Source of the DNA: Micromonospora_I sp040659735
GTDB lineage: Bacteria; Actinomycetota; Actinomycetes; Mycobacteriales; Micromonosporaceae
DNA: 64,000 nucleotides
Direction: 5' to 3'
Assembly: GCF_040659735.1 (NCBI RefSeq)
Contig: NZ_JBFANZ010000027.1
Coordinates: 1 to 64,000 of the forward strand
Shown: one piece after another, positions 42,036 through 50,673 of the stretch
Layout of the letters: every line of letters starts with the position of its first letter
How positions within the stretch are numbered: the first letter of the stretch is position 1
Translations under genes and position numbers: made by a program
Notes under the pieces: generated by a model
Told to the model about the DNA's origin: nothing
Databases searched by the model: none
The model's input: only the letters and a program-made list of their open reading frames with translations

Positions 42036-43517
42036 ATGCGCTGGCCCCACCGGGCGTCGCCGGCCGTCCTGGTCCATGCCGGATTCCTCATCGTGGCCGT
42101 CGCTGCGACCGTCTCGTACGCCCTGGCCGACGCCTCCGGTCGCACCGTGGTGTACGCGCTGGTGACGGCGGTACCCATCATCACCTTCCTGACCGCGCTC
42201 CGCGCGGGTCACCTGCCGGACCGGCGGCCGTGGCGCATCGCCATCGGCGGCCTCATCCTGCTCGCGTTGAGCAACCTGATCTGGCCGACGTGGATCACCG
42301 ACCATCAGCTCGGCCGGGCCGAGGCGGCGCCGGCCGACCTCATGGTCGCGACGGCCCACCTGCTGCTCCTGTTGGGCAGCGGCGCCGCGCTGCGCCGCCA
42401 TGCGACCAATGACCTCGGCGGCATCATGGACGCCGCCATGATCGGCCTGTGCAGCGGAGGCCCGCTGTGGGAATGGCTGATCCGGCCGTACCTGGCGGAG
42501 GAGGCCTCCCCGCTGGGACAGGTCCTGCTCCTGCTCGACCTGCTCATTTTGAGCGCCGTGGTCGGTGTCCTCGTACGGATCGGACTGACGGCGAAAAAGG
42601 CCCGGGGCCCGATCGCCTACATGCTCCTCTGCGTGGTCCTGACCCTGTCCGCGATCGGGTTGGCCGTCCTGACGGTGCACGACGCCGCGTTGTGGACAGC
42701 CGAGTTGATGATGCTGGCGTATCTCACCCTGGCCGCGGCCCCGGTACACCCGTCGGCCCCGTACTGCACCGTGCCGCAACCCGCCGCGACCCGCGCCGCC
42801 GGCCACCCCCGGCTCGCCTGGCTCGGCGCCGCGCTCTGCGTCAATCCCCTGATCGCGGCGGTGCAGACGCTCGACGGCAGCGGCGGCCAGAGCCTGCTGC
42901 TCCCGGTCGGCACGCTGATGGTCGTTCCCCTGGTGCTGCTGCGCTTCCGCCAACTTTCCGCGCAACGGGACGAGGCCGAGCGGACACTGGCCCACCACGC
43001 GAGCCACGACGAACTGACCGGTCTGTACAACCGGCGGCAGATCGTCCGGGAGATCGATCTCGCCCTGGAGCAGGTGGGCCGTGGCGAGCTCGACGGAATA
43101 GCCGTGCTCCTGTGCGACCTCGACGGCTTCAAGCCCATCAACGACCGGCTGGGACATCAGACCGGCGACATCGTCCTGCAGGCCGTGGCGTCCCGCCTCG
43201 CCGGGTGCGTGCGCCACGACGACGTGGTCGGCAGGCTGGGCGGCGACGAGTTTCTGATCCTCTGCCGGGGCGAACCGGAGCGCGCGCTGCCCGAGCTGCG
43301 GCACCGGATCGCAACGGTACTGGAAGCGCCGGTGCAGCTACCCGGCACCGTGGTCAGCGTCGGGGTCACGATGGGCGGCGCGGTCGCGGGTCCCGGCAGC
43401 GCCCTCGACCGGGACACCTTGATCGGGCTGGCCGATGCCACGATGTACGCGGGCAAGGCCCAGCGGCGGCCCACCGGCATGGCCCCATCGGGCGATCAGA
43501 TCGTGGAGACGTGGTGA
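42036..43517 (+). CDS. Membrane diguanylate cyclase (GGDEF)
   Basis: 493 aa, ATG 42036 behind GAGAGGAG. About nine hydrophobic helices fill residues 10-300. The GGDEF domain begins at ASHDELTGLYNRRQ and carries the intact active site RLGGDEFLIL. The inhibitory I-site RxxD (RHDD) is five residues before it. So it should make c-di-GMP with product inhibition. It shares its layout with the paralogue at 54845-56344. Confidence 0.92.
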   Translation: MRWPHRASPAVLVHAGFLIVAVAATVSYALADASGRTVVYALVTAVPIITFLTALRAGHLPDRRPWRIAIGGLILLALSNLIWPTWITDHQLGRAEAAPADLMVATAHLLLLLGSGAALRRHATNDLGGIMDAAMIGLCSGGPLWEWLIRPYLAEEASPLGQVLLLLDLLILSAVVGVLVRIGLTAKKARGPIAYMLLCVVLTLSAIGLAVLTVHDAALWTAELMMLAYLTLAAAPVHPSAPYCTVPQPAATRAAGHPRLAWLGAALCVNPLIAAVQTLDGSGGQSLLLPVGTLMVVPLVLLRFRQLSAQRDEAERTLAHHASHDELTGLYNRRQIVREIDLALEQVGRGELDGIAVLLCDLDGFKPINDRLGHQTGDIVLQAVASRLAGCVRHDDVVGRLGGDEFLILCRGEPERALPELRHRIATVLEAPVQLPGTVVSVGVTMGGAVAGPGSALDRDTLIGLADATMYAGKAQRRPTGMAPSGDQIVETW

Positions 43518-44101
43518 TCGGCCGCCGCGCGACGCGCAGCACGCACACCGTGCGGTGATCGCGACGGAACGCCGTTTAGCGGCGCACCTTCAGGGTACGG
43601 GTCGCGGCGGTCGGATCCGAGAGGCTTAGCGGGCGCCGACCGGCGCGGTCGCCGGCTTCCGGGGGGCGTCGTCGTCGGGAGCGAACGGGGTGCGCAGCCG
43701 GCTCATCGCCGCCGAACTCACGTCGACGGCAGGCTGCTCATCCGAGGGCGAATCGACGCTCGGCCCCGCGCGGAATGGACTCGAGTCATGCGCGGTTACA
43801 TCAGTCAACAACTGCTCCAAAGTTTGCGCGCCAATGCGCGGCTCACCGCCCGCACATGCGGGCCGGGTGCGGAAAGCGAGCGGGGTGGATCCGGCCGCTC
43901 GCGGGGGCGGCATTGCGCTCCGCGCGCCAACCCTAACGCCAAAAACCGCCATAGTGTACGTCCTGGGCCCGAGTCCGGGTAGAATCGATCAAGAAGGCCG
44001 CCGGTTCCCACCACGGCCTGCGTCTGACGTCGACCACCACGCGCCGCGACCGATCGGTCAGCGCCGTGCAGGGCGACCCCTTCCACGTTCGGAGACCCTC
44101 C
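43518..44101. other. 584-base region between the cyclase and helicase genes
   Basis: The left half may hold a small minus-strand gene (separate entry). The right part, about 43950-44101, is the leader of the helicase gene; a TAGAAT -10-like box at 43980-43985 would give a leader of about 110 nt. A long 5' leader is common for cold-inducible RNA helicases. Nothing else is evident. Confidence 0.45.
43626..43952 (-). CDS. Possible small hypothetical protein
   Basis: Open frame of up to 108 codons on the minus strand. From about 43790 to the TAA at 43626 it has strong G/C third-position bias and a plausible acidic then basic C-terminus (SSAAMSRLRTPFAPDDD). The N-terminal part is less convincing and the start is unclear. 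No family recognised. Confidence 0.28.
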   Translation of the reverse strand: MAVFGVRVGARSAMPPPRAAGSTPLAFRTRPACAGGEPRIGAQTLEQLLTDVTAHDSSPFRAGPSVDSPSDEQPAVDVSSAAMSRLRTPFAPDDDAPRKPATAPVGAR

Positions 44102-45550
44102 ATGGCGGCACGCCGCCCCAGCAACACACCCCTTGCCATCCCCACCTCCTTCGCCGAACTCGGCGTGCCCGGCCGCCTGGTCGCCGCGCTCGACAAGGCC
44201 GGCATCAGCACGCCGTTCCCGATCCAGGCCGCGACGCTCCCGGACTCACTCGCCGGGCGCGACGTGCTCGGTCGGGGCCGGACGGGATCGGGCAAGACGT
44301 ACGCGTTCGCGCTTCCGGTCCTCGCCCGGCTCTCGGCCGCATCGTCGCCGCGGCAGCCCGGGCGCCCGCGCTCGCTCATCCTGGCGCCCACCCGCGAGCT
44401 GGCGACCCAGATCGAAGCGACGATCGCGCCGCTGGCCGCCGCCCTGTCGCTGCGCACCCTGACGATCTTCGGCGGGGTGAGCGCGCGGCCCCAGATGAGC
44501 GCGCTCCGTGCCGGCGTCGACATCCTCATCGCCTGCCCCGGTCGGCTCGCCGACCACGTGTCGACCGGCCACGCGATCCTCGACGCCGTCGAGATCACCG
44601 TGCTCGACGAGGCCGACCACATGGCCGACCTGGGCTTCCTGCCGGTCGTCCGACGACTCCTGGACAAGACCCCGGCCCGCTCGCAGCGGCTGCTCTTCTC
44701 CGCGACCCTCGACGCCGGCGTCGACGTCCTCGTGCGGCGCTACCTCTCCAACCCGGTCACCCACAGCGTCGACTCCGCCGCGTCCCCGGTCGCCGCGATG
44801 ACCCACCACGTGCTCCAGGTGCGTCACGACGACCGGCTACCCGTCCTGATCGACCTGGCGGCCGCCCCTGGTCGCACGCTCGTGTTCACCCGCACCAAGA
44901 GGGGCGCGAAGAAGTTGACCAGCCAACTGGTCGCTTCGGGCGTGCCGGCGGTCGAACTGCACGGCAACCTGGCGCAGAACGCCCGTACCCGCAACCTGGC
45001 GGCGTTCTCCACCGGCGACGCCCGGACGCTGGTCGCCACCGACATCGCGGCGCGAGGTATCCACGTCGACGATGTGACTCTCGTGATCCACGCCGACCCG
45101 CCCGCCGAGCACAAGGCCTACCTGCACCGCTCGGGGCGGACCGCTCGCGCCGGCGCGAGCGGCACGGTCGTCACCTTGATGACCGACGACCAGGTCAACG
45201 ACGTGCGTGACCTCACCCGCCAGGCCGGCATCAAGCCGACGGTCACGCGGCTGGGGCCGGGCGACTCGCTGCTCACCGAGCTCGCCCCGGGCGAGCGCCT
45301 CTTCGTGGCGCCTCCGGTGACAACGGCGGCGCCGGACAACGGACGGGACCGCAGCGCCCCCGGGCGTACGGGGCACCGCACCACCACGAGCGGGACGACC
45401 CCCGGCACGCGCGGGTCAGCGTCCGGCGCCTCCCGCGGAAGAGGCTCGGAAGGTCGCCGGGCGGGTGTCGCGGAAACCCCGTCGGCGCCACGCAGCGCGG
45501 CGGCGTTCTCCTCCGGCACCCGGGTCGGCAGCCGACGCGGTCAGCGCTGA
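44102..45550 (+). CDS. DEAD-box RNA helicase
   Basis: 482 aa, ATG 44102 with GGAG 7 nt before. Helicase motifs run in order: Q-motif TPFPIQAATLP, I RTGSGKT, Ia PTRELATQ, II DEAD, III SAT, then TLVATDIAARGIHVDDV and VI HRSGRTARAG. A low-complexity Gly/Ser/Arg-rich tail of about 90 residues could bind RNA. The cold-shock gene downstream suggests a shared role in unfolding mRNA at low temperature. Confidence 0.93.
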   Translation: MAARRPSNTPLAIPTSFAELGVPGRLVAALDKAGISTPFPIQAATLPDSLAGRDVLGRGRTGSGKTYAFALPVLARLSAASSPRQPGRPRSLILAPTRELATQIEATIAPLAAALSLRTLTIFGGVSARPQMSALRAGVDILIACPGRLADHVSTGHAILDAVEITVLDEADHMADLGFLPVVRRLLDKTPARSQRLLFSATLDAGVDVLVRRYLSNPVTHSVDSAASPVAAMTHHVLQVRHDDRLPVLIDLAAAPGRTLVFTRTKRGAKKLTSQLVASGVPAVELHGNLAQNARTRNLAAFSTGDARTLVATDIAARGIHVDDVTLVIHADPPAEHKAYLHRSGRTARAGASGTVVTLMTDDQVNDVRDLTRQAGIKPTVTRLGPGDSLLTELAPGERLFVAPPVTTAAPDNGRDRSAPGRTGHRTTTSGTTPGTRGSASGASRGRGSEGRRAGVAETPSAPRSAAAFSSGTRVGSRRGQR

Positions 45551-45620
45551 CACCACGCGGGCCGCGCGCCCGTGTTAGCCTGACCGGGTCAAAAGCTTTG
45601 GTTTGTCGCATACTTTGCCA

Positions 45621-45656
45621 GCGCCTGGTGGGTATCTAACCCGCCAGGCGCTTTTT
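45621..45656 (+). terminator. Intrinsic terminator (or cold-shock leader attenuator)
   Basis: Stem GCGCCTGG-T-GGG with CCC-G-CCAGGCGC, loop TATCTAA, followed by TTTTT (45652-45656). It is one of few true T-run terminators expected in such DNA. It lies 70 bp after the helicase stop and 82 bp before the cold-shock ATG, so it may end the helicase transcript or act in the cold-shock leader. Confidence 0.85.
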
Positions 45657-45737
45657 GTTCTGCCGGTTCCTCCGGACGAGCAGCGGCGACAACCAGGGGT
45701 CCATACGGGGCCCCATCAGCTACTCAGAGGAGAAGAC

Positions 45738-45941
45738 ATGGCACTCGGCACCGTCAAGTGGTTCAACGCGGACAAGGGTTTCGGCTTCATCACACAGGAT
45801 GACGGCGGGGCTGACGTCTTCGCCCACTTCTCCGCCATCTCATCGAGCGGGTACCGCAGCCTCGACGAGAACCAGCGCGTCGAGTTCGACGTCGAGCAGG
45901 GCCAGAAGGGCCTCCAGGCCGCCAACATCCGCCCGGTCTGA
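45738..45941 (+). CDS. Cold-shock protein (CSD)
   Basis: 67 aa, ATG 45738 with AGAGGAG 6 nt upstream. A single cold-shock domain with both RNP motifs: KGFGFIT (RNP1) and DVFAHFSAI (RNP2), beginning MALGTVKWFNADKG. Single-stranded RNA/DNA chaperone of standard length. Confidence 0.95.
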   Translation: MALGTVKWFNADKGFGFITQDDGGADVFAHFSAISSSGYRSLDENQRVEFDVEQGQKGLQAANIRPV

Positions 45942-45991
45942 CGTTGACTCCGCCAAGCCGTGGCGACGAGGCCTCGCCCGTCGCCACGGCG

Positions 45992-46867
45992 ATGGCCGAG
46001 ACAACGACCCGGCGAACACCGGTCCCGTCCGACGGCGCGGTCCCCGGCCTCGAACCGCTGGTGTTGTACGCGCTCTCCGCCCTCGGAAGCGCCCCCGATA
46101 TCGCGAGCCTGGACCGGCTCCGGCTGACTCCGGTGCCGCTGGTGCCGGAGGTGCGACTGGTCCTCGCGGAGGACGCGATCGTCCTGTGGGCCCGGCTCGA
46201 AGCCGCGGCCGGGCACGTCCTTCCCGCGCCGTACTGGGCGTCGGCCTGGACCGGCGGGCAGGCGCTGGCGCGGTACATCCTCGATCACCCGGACACCGTC
46301 ACCGGTCGCCACGTCCTCGACGTCGCCTCCGGCTCCGGACTGGTCGCCATCGCCGCGGCGATCGCCGGCGCCGCCACGGTCACCGCCAACGACATCGATC
46401 CCTACTCGGTCGCGGCGATCAACGCCAACGCCGACGCCAACGGCGTCGACCTGATCGTGTCGTCGAGCGACCTGCTCGACGGAGACGGTGCCGGCGTGGA
46501 TGTGGTGTTGGCCGGCGACGCGCTCTACCACCCGTCCGTGGCGACCCGGATGCTGCCGTTCCTCGCCCGCGTCGCGGCGAAGGGTGGTCGGGTCCTCGTC
46601 GGCGATCCGGACCGGGGCCACCTGCCCCATGACTGGCTCGAGCCGGTCGCGACCTACCAGGTGCCGCTGAGTAGCGCTCCGGAAGACGCGCAGCACCACC
46701 TGACGAGCGTGCTCAAACCACGACGCGACCAGGTGGACGACCGGCGCGGCCGGACGACACGGCCACGGCGTCGTACGCCGGACAACTCTGCCGGGCGCGG
46801 CGGGGACAGGGTGCAAGGGCACACGCGTGGGTACGTTGTCGTTGGGCGCCCCGAGGACCGACCGTGA
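45992..46867 (+). CDS. Class I SAM methyltransferase (ETFBKMT/PrmA-like)
   Basis: 291 aa from the ATG at 45992; a TTG at 45944 directly after the cold-shock stop is an alternative, and neither has a ribosome site. The SAM motif is VLDVASGSGLVAIAAA, then NDIDPYSVAAINANA and DVVLAGDALYHP. Such proteins normally end about 220 residues in; here an Arg-rich stretch of about 70 residues follows PVPL-type closing strands, perhaps read-through after a frameshift. Probable protein methyltransferase. Confidence 0.8.
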   Translation: MAETTTRRTPVPSDGAVPGLEPLVLYALSALGSAPDIASLDRLRLTPVPLVPEVRLVLAEDAIVLWARLEAAAGHVLPAPYWASAWTGGQALARYILDHPDTVTGRHVLDVASGSGLVAIAAAIAGAATVTANDIDPYSVAAINANADANGVDLIVSSSDLLDGDGAGVDVVLAGDALYHPSVATRMLPFLARVAAKGGRVLVGDPDRGHLPHDWLEPVATYQVPLSSAPEDAQHHLTSVLKPRRDQVDDRRGRTTRPRRRTPDNSAGRGGDRVQGHTRGYVVVGRPEDRP

Positions 46868-47040
46868 CGACCGCGTTTCGCGCCGCCGGCTTCCGGCAGC
46901 CGACAAACTAGACGCATCGCGCTGACCGCTCAGCGTTTCCCCCGTCGGCGCCGTTCAGCGACGCGTCCAACGGCGCGCGGCACCGCCGCGACGGGCCCGG
47001 CCGCATCGGAGATCGCACGCGAAGAGAACGGACATAGAAG

Positions 47041-47211
47041 ATGAAGATCGACAAAAGTAAGATCGTTGAGGCTCTGCGCCAGCGCGGCCAGCACAGCCGG
47101 GCGGATTGGGCCGAGCGGGAGCTGCCCGAGCGCATTGACACCGCCCAGCACTCGGGCATCCTCGCCACCCTCAATCTCAATCCGGCCGAGTTCGCCGACT
47201 CGCCGGCGTGA
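47041..47211 (+). CDS. Conserved small actinobacterial protein, 56 aa
   Basis: ATG 47041 to TGA 47211, with GAAGAG about 14 nt upstream. The text MKIDKSKIVEALRQRGQ then ADWAERELPERIDT and HSGILATLNL is, from memory, a short conserved protein found next to varied genes in actinobacteria. It is hydrophilic and helical with no membrane span. Function is not known. Confidence 0.75.
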   Translation: MKIDKSKIVEALRQRGQHSRADWAERELPERIDTAQHSGILATLNLNPAEFADSPA

Positions 47212-47286
47212 CCACGCTGTCGCCGAGACCTCCGTCGGGTTGACCCTGGTTCCGCACCGGACCCGCGCCCGGCTCGCGGCGGACGC

Positions 47287-50200
47287 TCAGCCCTCGCAGC
47301 AGACGCGGCGCAGCCACTCCGGTTCGTGCCACCAGTGCTCGCCGTCGTGCGCGTGCGCGGCGGCCGCGGTCAACGGTGCCGGGCCGACGGCCGTGACGGA
47401 CGGTCGCGGCGCGTCCGCCGCGTGCGCGGACGAGAACGGCTCCAGCAGCTCGTCGACCGTCCAGAGCCGGCCGCCCACCATCACCTGCGCGACGTCGGCG
47501 GCCGCCCGGATGTCGCTCAGTGGGTTGCCCCGGACGAAGGCCAGGTCCGCCTGCGCCCCCGGCGCGACAACGCCGAGCTTGCCGGCCAGATTGAGCCAGC
47601 GCGCGGGGTTGGCGGTCGCGGTGACCAACGCCTCGTACGGTGTGAAACCGCCCGCGACCATCGACCGCAGGTTGGCGTGCAGCGACACCGCGACGTTGTC
47701 CAGCGGCGCGTCGGTGCCGGCGATCACCAGGCCGCCGCCGCGGTGAATCCGCAGCACCATGTCCACGTTGCCGGCGAGCAGCGCCCGGGTGGTCTCACCG
47801 GCCGGCCCCGACGCCGCCGCCACCTCGCTGCGCAGCATCGCCTGTTCCCAGGCGGGGAAGAGCGCCGTCGTGCGTCGATCCGTCAGCAGCGACGGATCGT
47901 CGACGTGCGCCATGGTCGAGTTGAACAGCGTCGGCGTCACCGACATGCCGGAGCGGGTGAAGAGCGTGACGACGTCGGCGTAGGCGCGGCCCAGCCGACT
48001 CACGGTGTGCGAGTAGCCGAGCCGGTTGGTCGCGCCGGTGTGCTCCATCCCGTCCATGCCGAGGTGCTCCGCGGGGTACAGGTAGTGCGAGGACAACTGC
48101 AACCCGAGCCGGTGCACGGCGGCGACCACCCGACGCTGCAACTCGACCGGGAGCCGCACGTACGTCTTCACCAGGTCGTAGGCGAGCCCCTCCACCCGGT
48201 CGAGCTCCCGCCCGAGCTGCTCGACCGAGAGGGTCGGGCGCATGAAGTTGTAGAACACCCGGGATCCGTCGATCGCCTCGCCGGTGGCGAAGTAGCGCGG
48301 GCCGACCAGTGCGCCGGCCGCGAGCGCCTCACGGGTCTCCTGCATCTGGTAGACGGGGTCGCCCGGTGAGCGCGTCGAGGTGATGCCGTAGCTCAGCCAG
48401 AGCGGACCCTGCCGGCTCCCCCACGCGCGACCGCGCAGATGCCAGTGGTTGTGCGCGTCGATCAGGCCGGGCATCACGGTCAGCTCGGAGGCGTCCACGT
48501 TGACCCGCCCGCCGCGGTGCGGACGGATCTGCGCGATCGTCGAACCCTCCAGGACGAGTTCCACATCGCGACGCAGCGTGGTCGAGCGACCGTCCCACAC
48601 CGCGCCGGCGTGGATGGTCACGTGCTCACGGACCTGGGCCCGCCGCCAGCTCAGGTCGAGCCGGATCGTCTGAGGCCGGGAACCGGCCAGGTCGGTACGG
48701 CGCAGCCGGCCGTTGCTCAGGTAGAGCAGGGTGCGCGCGTCCTGCCACACGGGTGAGTCGGTGACCTCGGACGTGACCGCCCGTGGCTCGCCGGTGAACC
48801 GTCCGGCCCGGTCGACGGGGACGACGTGGAGCAGGCTCTCGACGACGAAGGCGAGATGGCTGCCGTCCGGGGAGAAGACGGGGCCGTCGTCGCCGCGGGT
48901 CGACAGCGACCGGGACGGCATCGGTTCGACGTACTCGAGTTCGGCGGAGGCGACGTCGACGTACAGCAGCTGGCTGGTGCCCTCGCGGAACCGCTTCGAG
49001 ACGGGCTTCACCGCGGCGAGCACGAGGGTCCGGCCGTCGGGCGACCAGCTGACCCGGCCGGGCTGGAACAACGTCGGTGTCACCTGGCGGACCTGCCCGG
49101 ACCGCAGATCGAGCACCCAGGCGGTGCCGTCCTGGTCCTGGTAGGCGACCCGGTTTCCGTCCGGCGAGAACCGCGGCGCGGTCTGCGCGCCCGGAAGTCC
49201 GCTCAACCGTCGGTCCGCTCCGGTGCGCAGGTCACGCAGCCACAGGTCGGCCGTGCCGGCACGGTCGCTCGCGTAGAGCAGACTGCGGCCGTCCGGGGAG
49301 AAGTCGGGGTCGGAGTTGAAGTAGCCGTCGGCGACCAGTCGCCGCGGCCGGGACCGGGCGGTCGGGTCGGCGAGCCAGAGTGCGTTCAGCGCGCGGAACG
49401 CCAACTGCCGCCCGTCCCGCGACACGGTCGGGCTCGCGATGCCCAGCACCGGACGGGGCCCGGTCGACTCGATGTCGGGCTTGCGCGGACGCGGACGCCG
49501 CGAAGTGACCGGCACGATCGCGGCGAACGGCACCGGACTGCCGGTGCCGCCGAGGCGCTGACGCACGATCGTGCCGTCCGCGGTGTAGTAGAGCTCGGTC
49601 TCGGACGCCCAGGCGGGCGGGAGCGCGAAGACGTCCTTCCCCACGGTGACCGTCCTGTCGCCGACGATCAGATCGCAGCGGGGGCCGGCCAGCCGTACGT
49701 AGGCGAGGGTCGACGTCTGCGGCGAGTACGCCGGCCCGTAGACGGTGGCGCCGGTCTGCGCCGGGACCAGGGTGCGGCGTTGGCCGGTGGCGAGGTCGAC
49801 CTCGTCGATGGAGGTCGCGTCGACGGTGAACGCGACCCGCCGACCGTCGGCCGACACGGTGGGCTCGGCCTCTTCCGCGGCCGCGTCCGTGACCGCCGTG
49901 ATGGCCCCCGTGCGCAGGTCCAGACGGTGGATCCCGTAGCTGCCGGTGCCGCCGCGATCCGAGGAGAACACCAGGCCGCGCCCGTCGGGGGTGAAGTGCG
50001 GCTCGCGGTGGTCGTACCGGCCCGAGGTGAGCTGCCGGAGGCCCGACCCGTCCGGTCGGATCGCCCAGAGGTGGTAGTTGCCGTCCCGGTAGGACTGGAA
50101 CACGATGTCGCTGCCGTCGGGCGACCAGCGTGGTCGCGTCGCATCCTGCAGGTCGTCGGTGAGTCGGCGGGCGTCGCCGCCACGGGCGTCGAGCACCCAG

Positions 50201-50445
50201 ATAGCGGTGACCAGGTCGAGGACCAGTCGCCGGCCGTCCGGCGACACCGCCACCATCATGTTCGTGCCCTCGGTGAGCTCCGCGGAGCCCGACGGGGCGG
50301 AAGCCTGCGCCGCGCCGGCGCGCTGCGCGCCGACGGTCAGGCCGGTGCCGGCGGCCAGCCCGCCGAGCTGGAGCGCCCGGCGGCGGGTGAGGCTCCACGG
50401 GGCGGGATTCTCTGCCGTGCTGCGGAAATCATCGCTGTCACGCAT
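47287..50445 (-). CDS. TAT-exported beta-propeller/amidohydrolase fusion
   Basis: 1052 aa, ATG 50445 with GGGAGG 7 nt upstream. A twin-arginine signal (LTRRRALQLGG) leads to a TolB/PD40 propeller of about 600 residues (repeats such as PRWSPDGSDIVFQS and HFTPDGRGLVFSSD). A metal-dependent amidohydrolase domain follows, with ligands HNH in GLIDAHNHWH, Lys in VKTYVRL, His in LSSHYLYP and GMEHTG, and Asp in IAGTDAPL. Similar fusions are annotated as imidazolonepropionase-like or peptidase-associated. Its substrate is probably a peptide or cyclic amide outside the membrane. Confidence 0.88.
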   Translation of the reverse strand: MRDSDDFRSTAENPAPWSLTRRRALQLGGLAAGTGLTVGAQRAGAAQASAPSGSAELTEGTNMMVAVSPDGRRLVLDLVTAIWVLDARGGDARRLTDDLQDATRPRWSPDGSDIVFQSYRDGNYHLWAIRPDGSGLRQLTSGRYDHREPHFTPDGRGLVFSSDRGGTGSYGIHRLDLRTGAITAVTDAAAEEAEPTVSADGRRVAFTVDATSIDEVDLATGQRRTLVPAQTGATVYGPAYSPQTSTLAYVRLAGPRCDLIVGDRTVTVGKDVFALPPAWASETELYYTADGTIVRQRLGGTGSPVPFAAIVPVTSRRPRPRKPDIESTGPRPVLGIASPTVSRDGRQLAFRALNALWLADPTARSRPRRLVADGYFNSDPDFSPDGRSLLYASDRAGTADLWLRDLRTGADRRLSGLPGAQTAPRFSPDGNRVAYQDQDGTAWVLDLRSGQVRQVTPTLFQPGRVSWSPDGRTLVLAAVKPVSKRFREGTSQLLYVDVASAELEYVEPMPSRSLSTRGDDGPVFSPDGSHLAFVVESLLHVVPVDRAGRFTGEPRAVTSEVTDSPVWQDARTLLYLSNGRLRRTDLAGSRPQTIRLDLSWRRAQVREHVTIHAGAVWDGRSTTLRRDVELVLEGSTIAQIRPHRGGRVNVDASELTVMPGLIDAHNHWHLRGRAWGSRQGPLWLSYGITSTRSPGDPVYQMQETREALAAGALVGPRYFATGEAIDGSRVFYNFMRPTLSVEQLGRELDRVEGLAYDLVKTYVRLPVELQRRVVAAVHRLGLQLSSHYLYPAEHLGMDGMEHTGATNRLGYSHTVSRLGRAYADVVTLFTRSGMSVTPTLFNSTMAHVDDPSLLTDRRTTALFPAWEQAMLRSEVAAASGPAGETTRALLAGNVDMVLRIHRGGGLVIAGTDAPLDNVAVSLHANLRSMVAGGFTPYEALVTATANPARWLNLAGKLGVVAPGAQADLAFVRGNPLSDIRAAADVAQVMVGGRLWTVDELLEPFSSAHAADAPRPSVTAVGPAPLTAAAAHAHDGEHWWHEPEWLRRVCCEG

Positions 50446-50673
50446 CGGCGCGCCTCCCAACGTCAGGGGTGGGTGCGCTCGACCCTGCCAGGAGCAGCCT
50501 CGTGTGTTGAGGTTCAGGTTCGTGGTCAGGCGATGAGCGGCATGAACGTTGCGATGAACGGTTCGCCGGGTTCGTCCCGCTGCGCCGCACGCCCCGCGCG
50601 AAGCGGCGCGGGGCGGTGGAGCGCCGACCACTGTGGCACCATCGGCACCCGACCTGGGCACGGGGGAGCTTTC

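Noticed and set aside
48826..50673. Long upstream extension of the membrane-protein frame
   Set aside because: It is antisense to the propeller/amidohydrolase gene; the GTG at 50674 has a good ribosome site and starts the hydrophobic protein.
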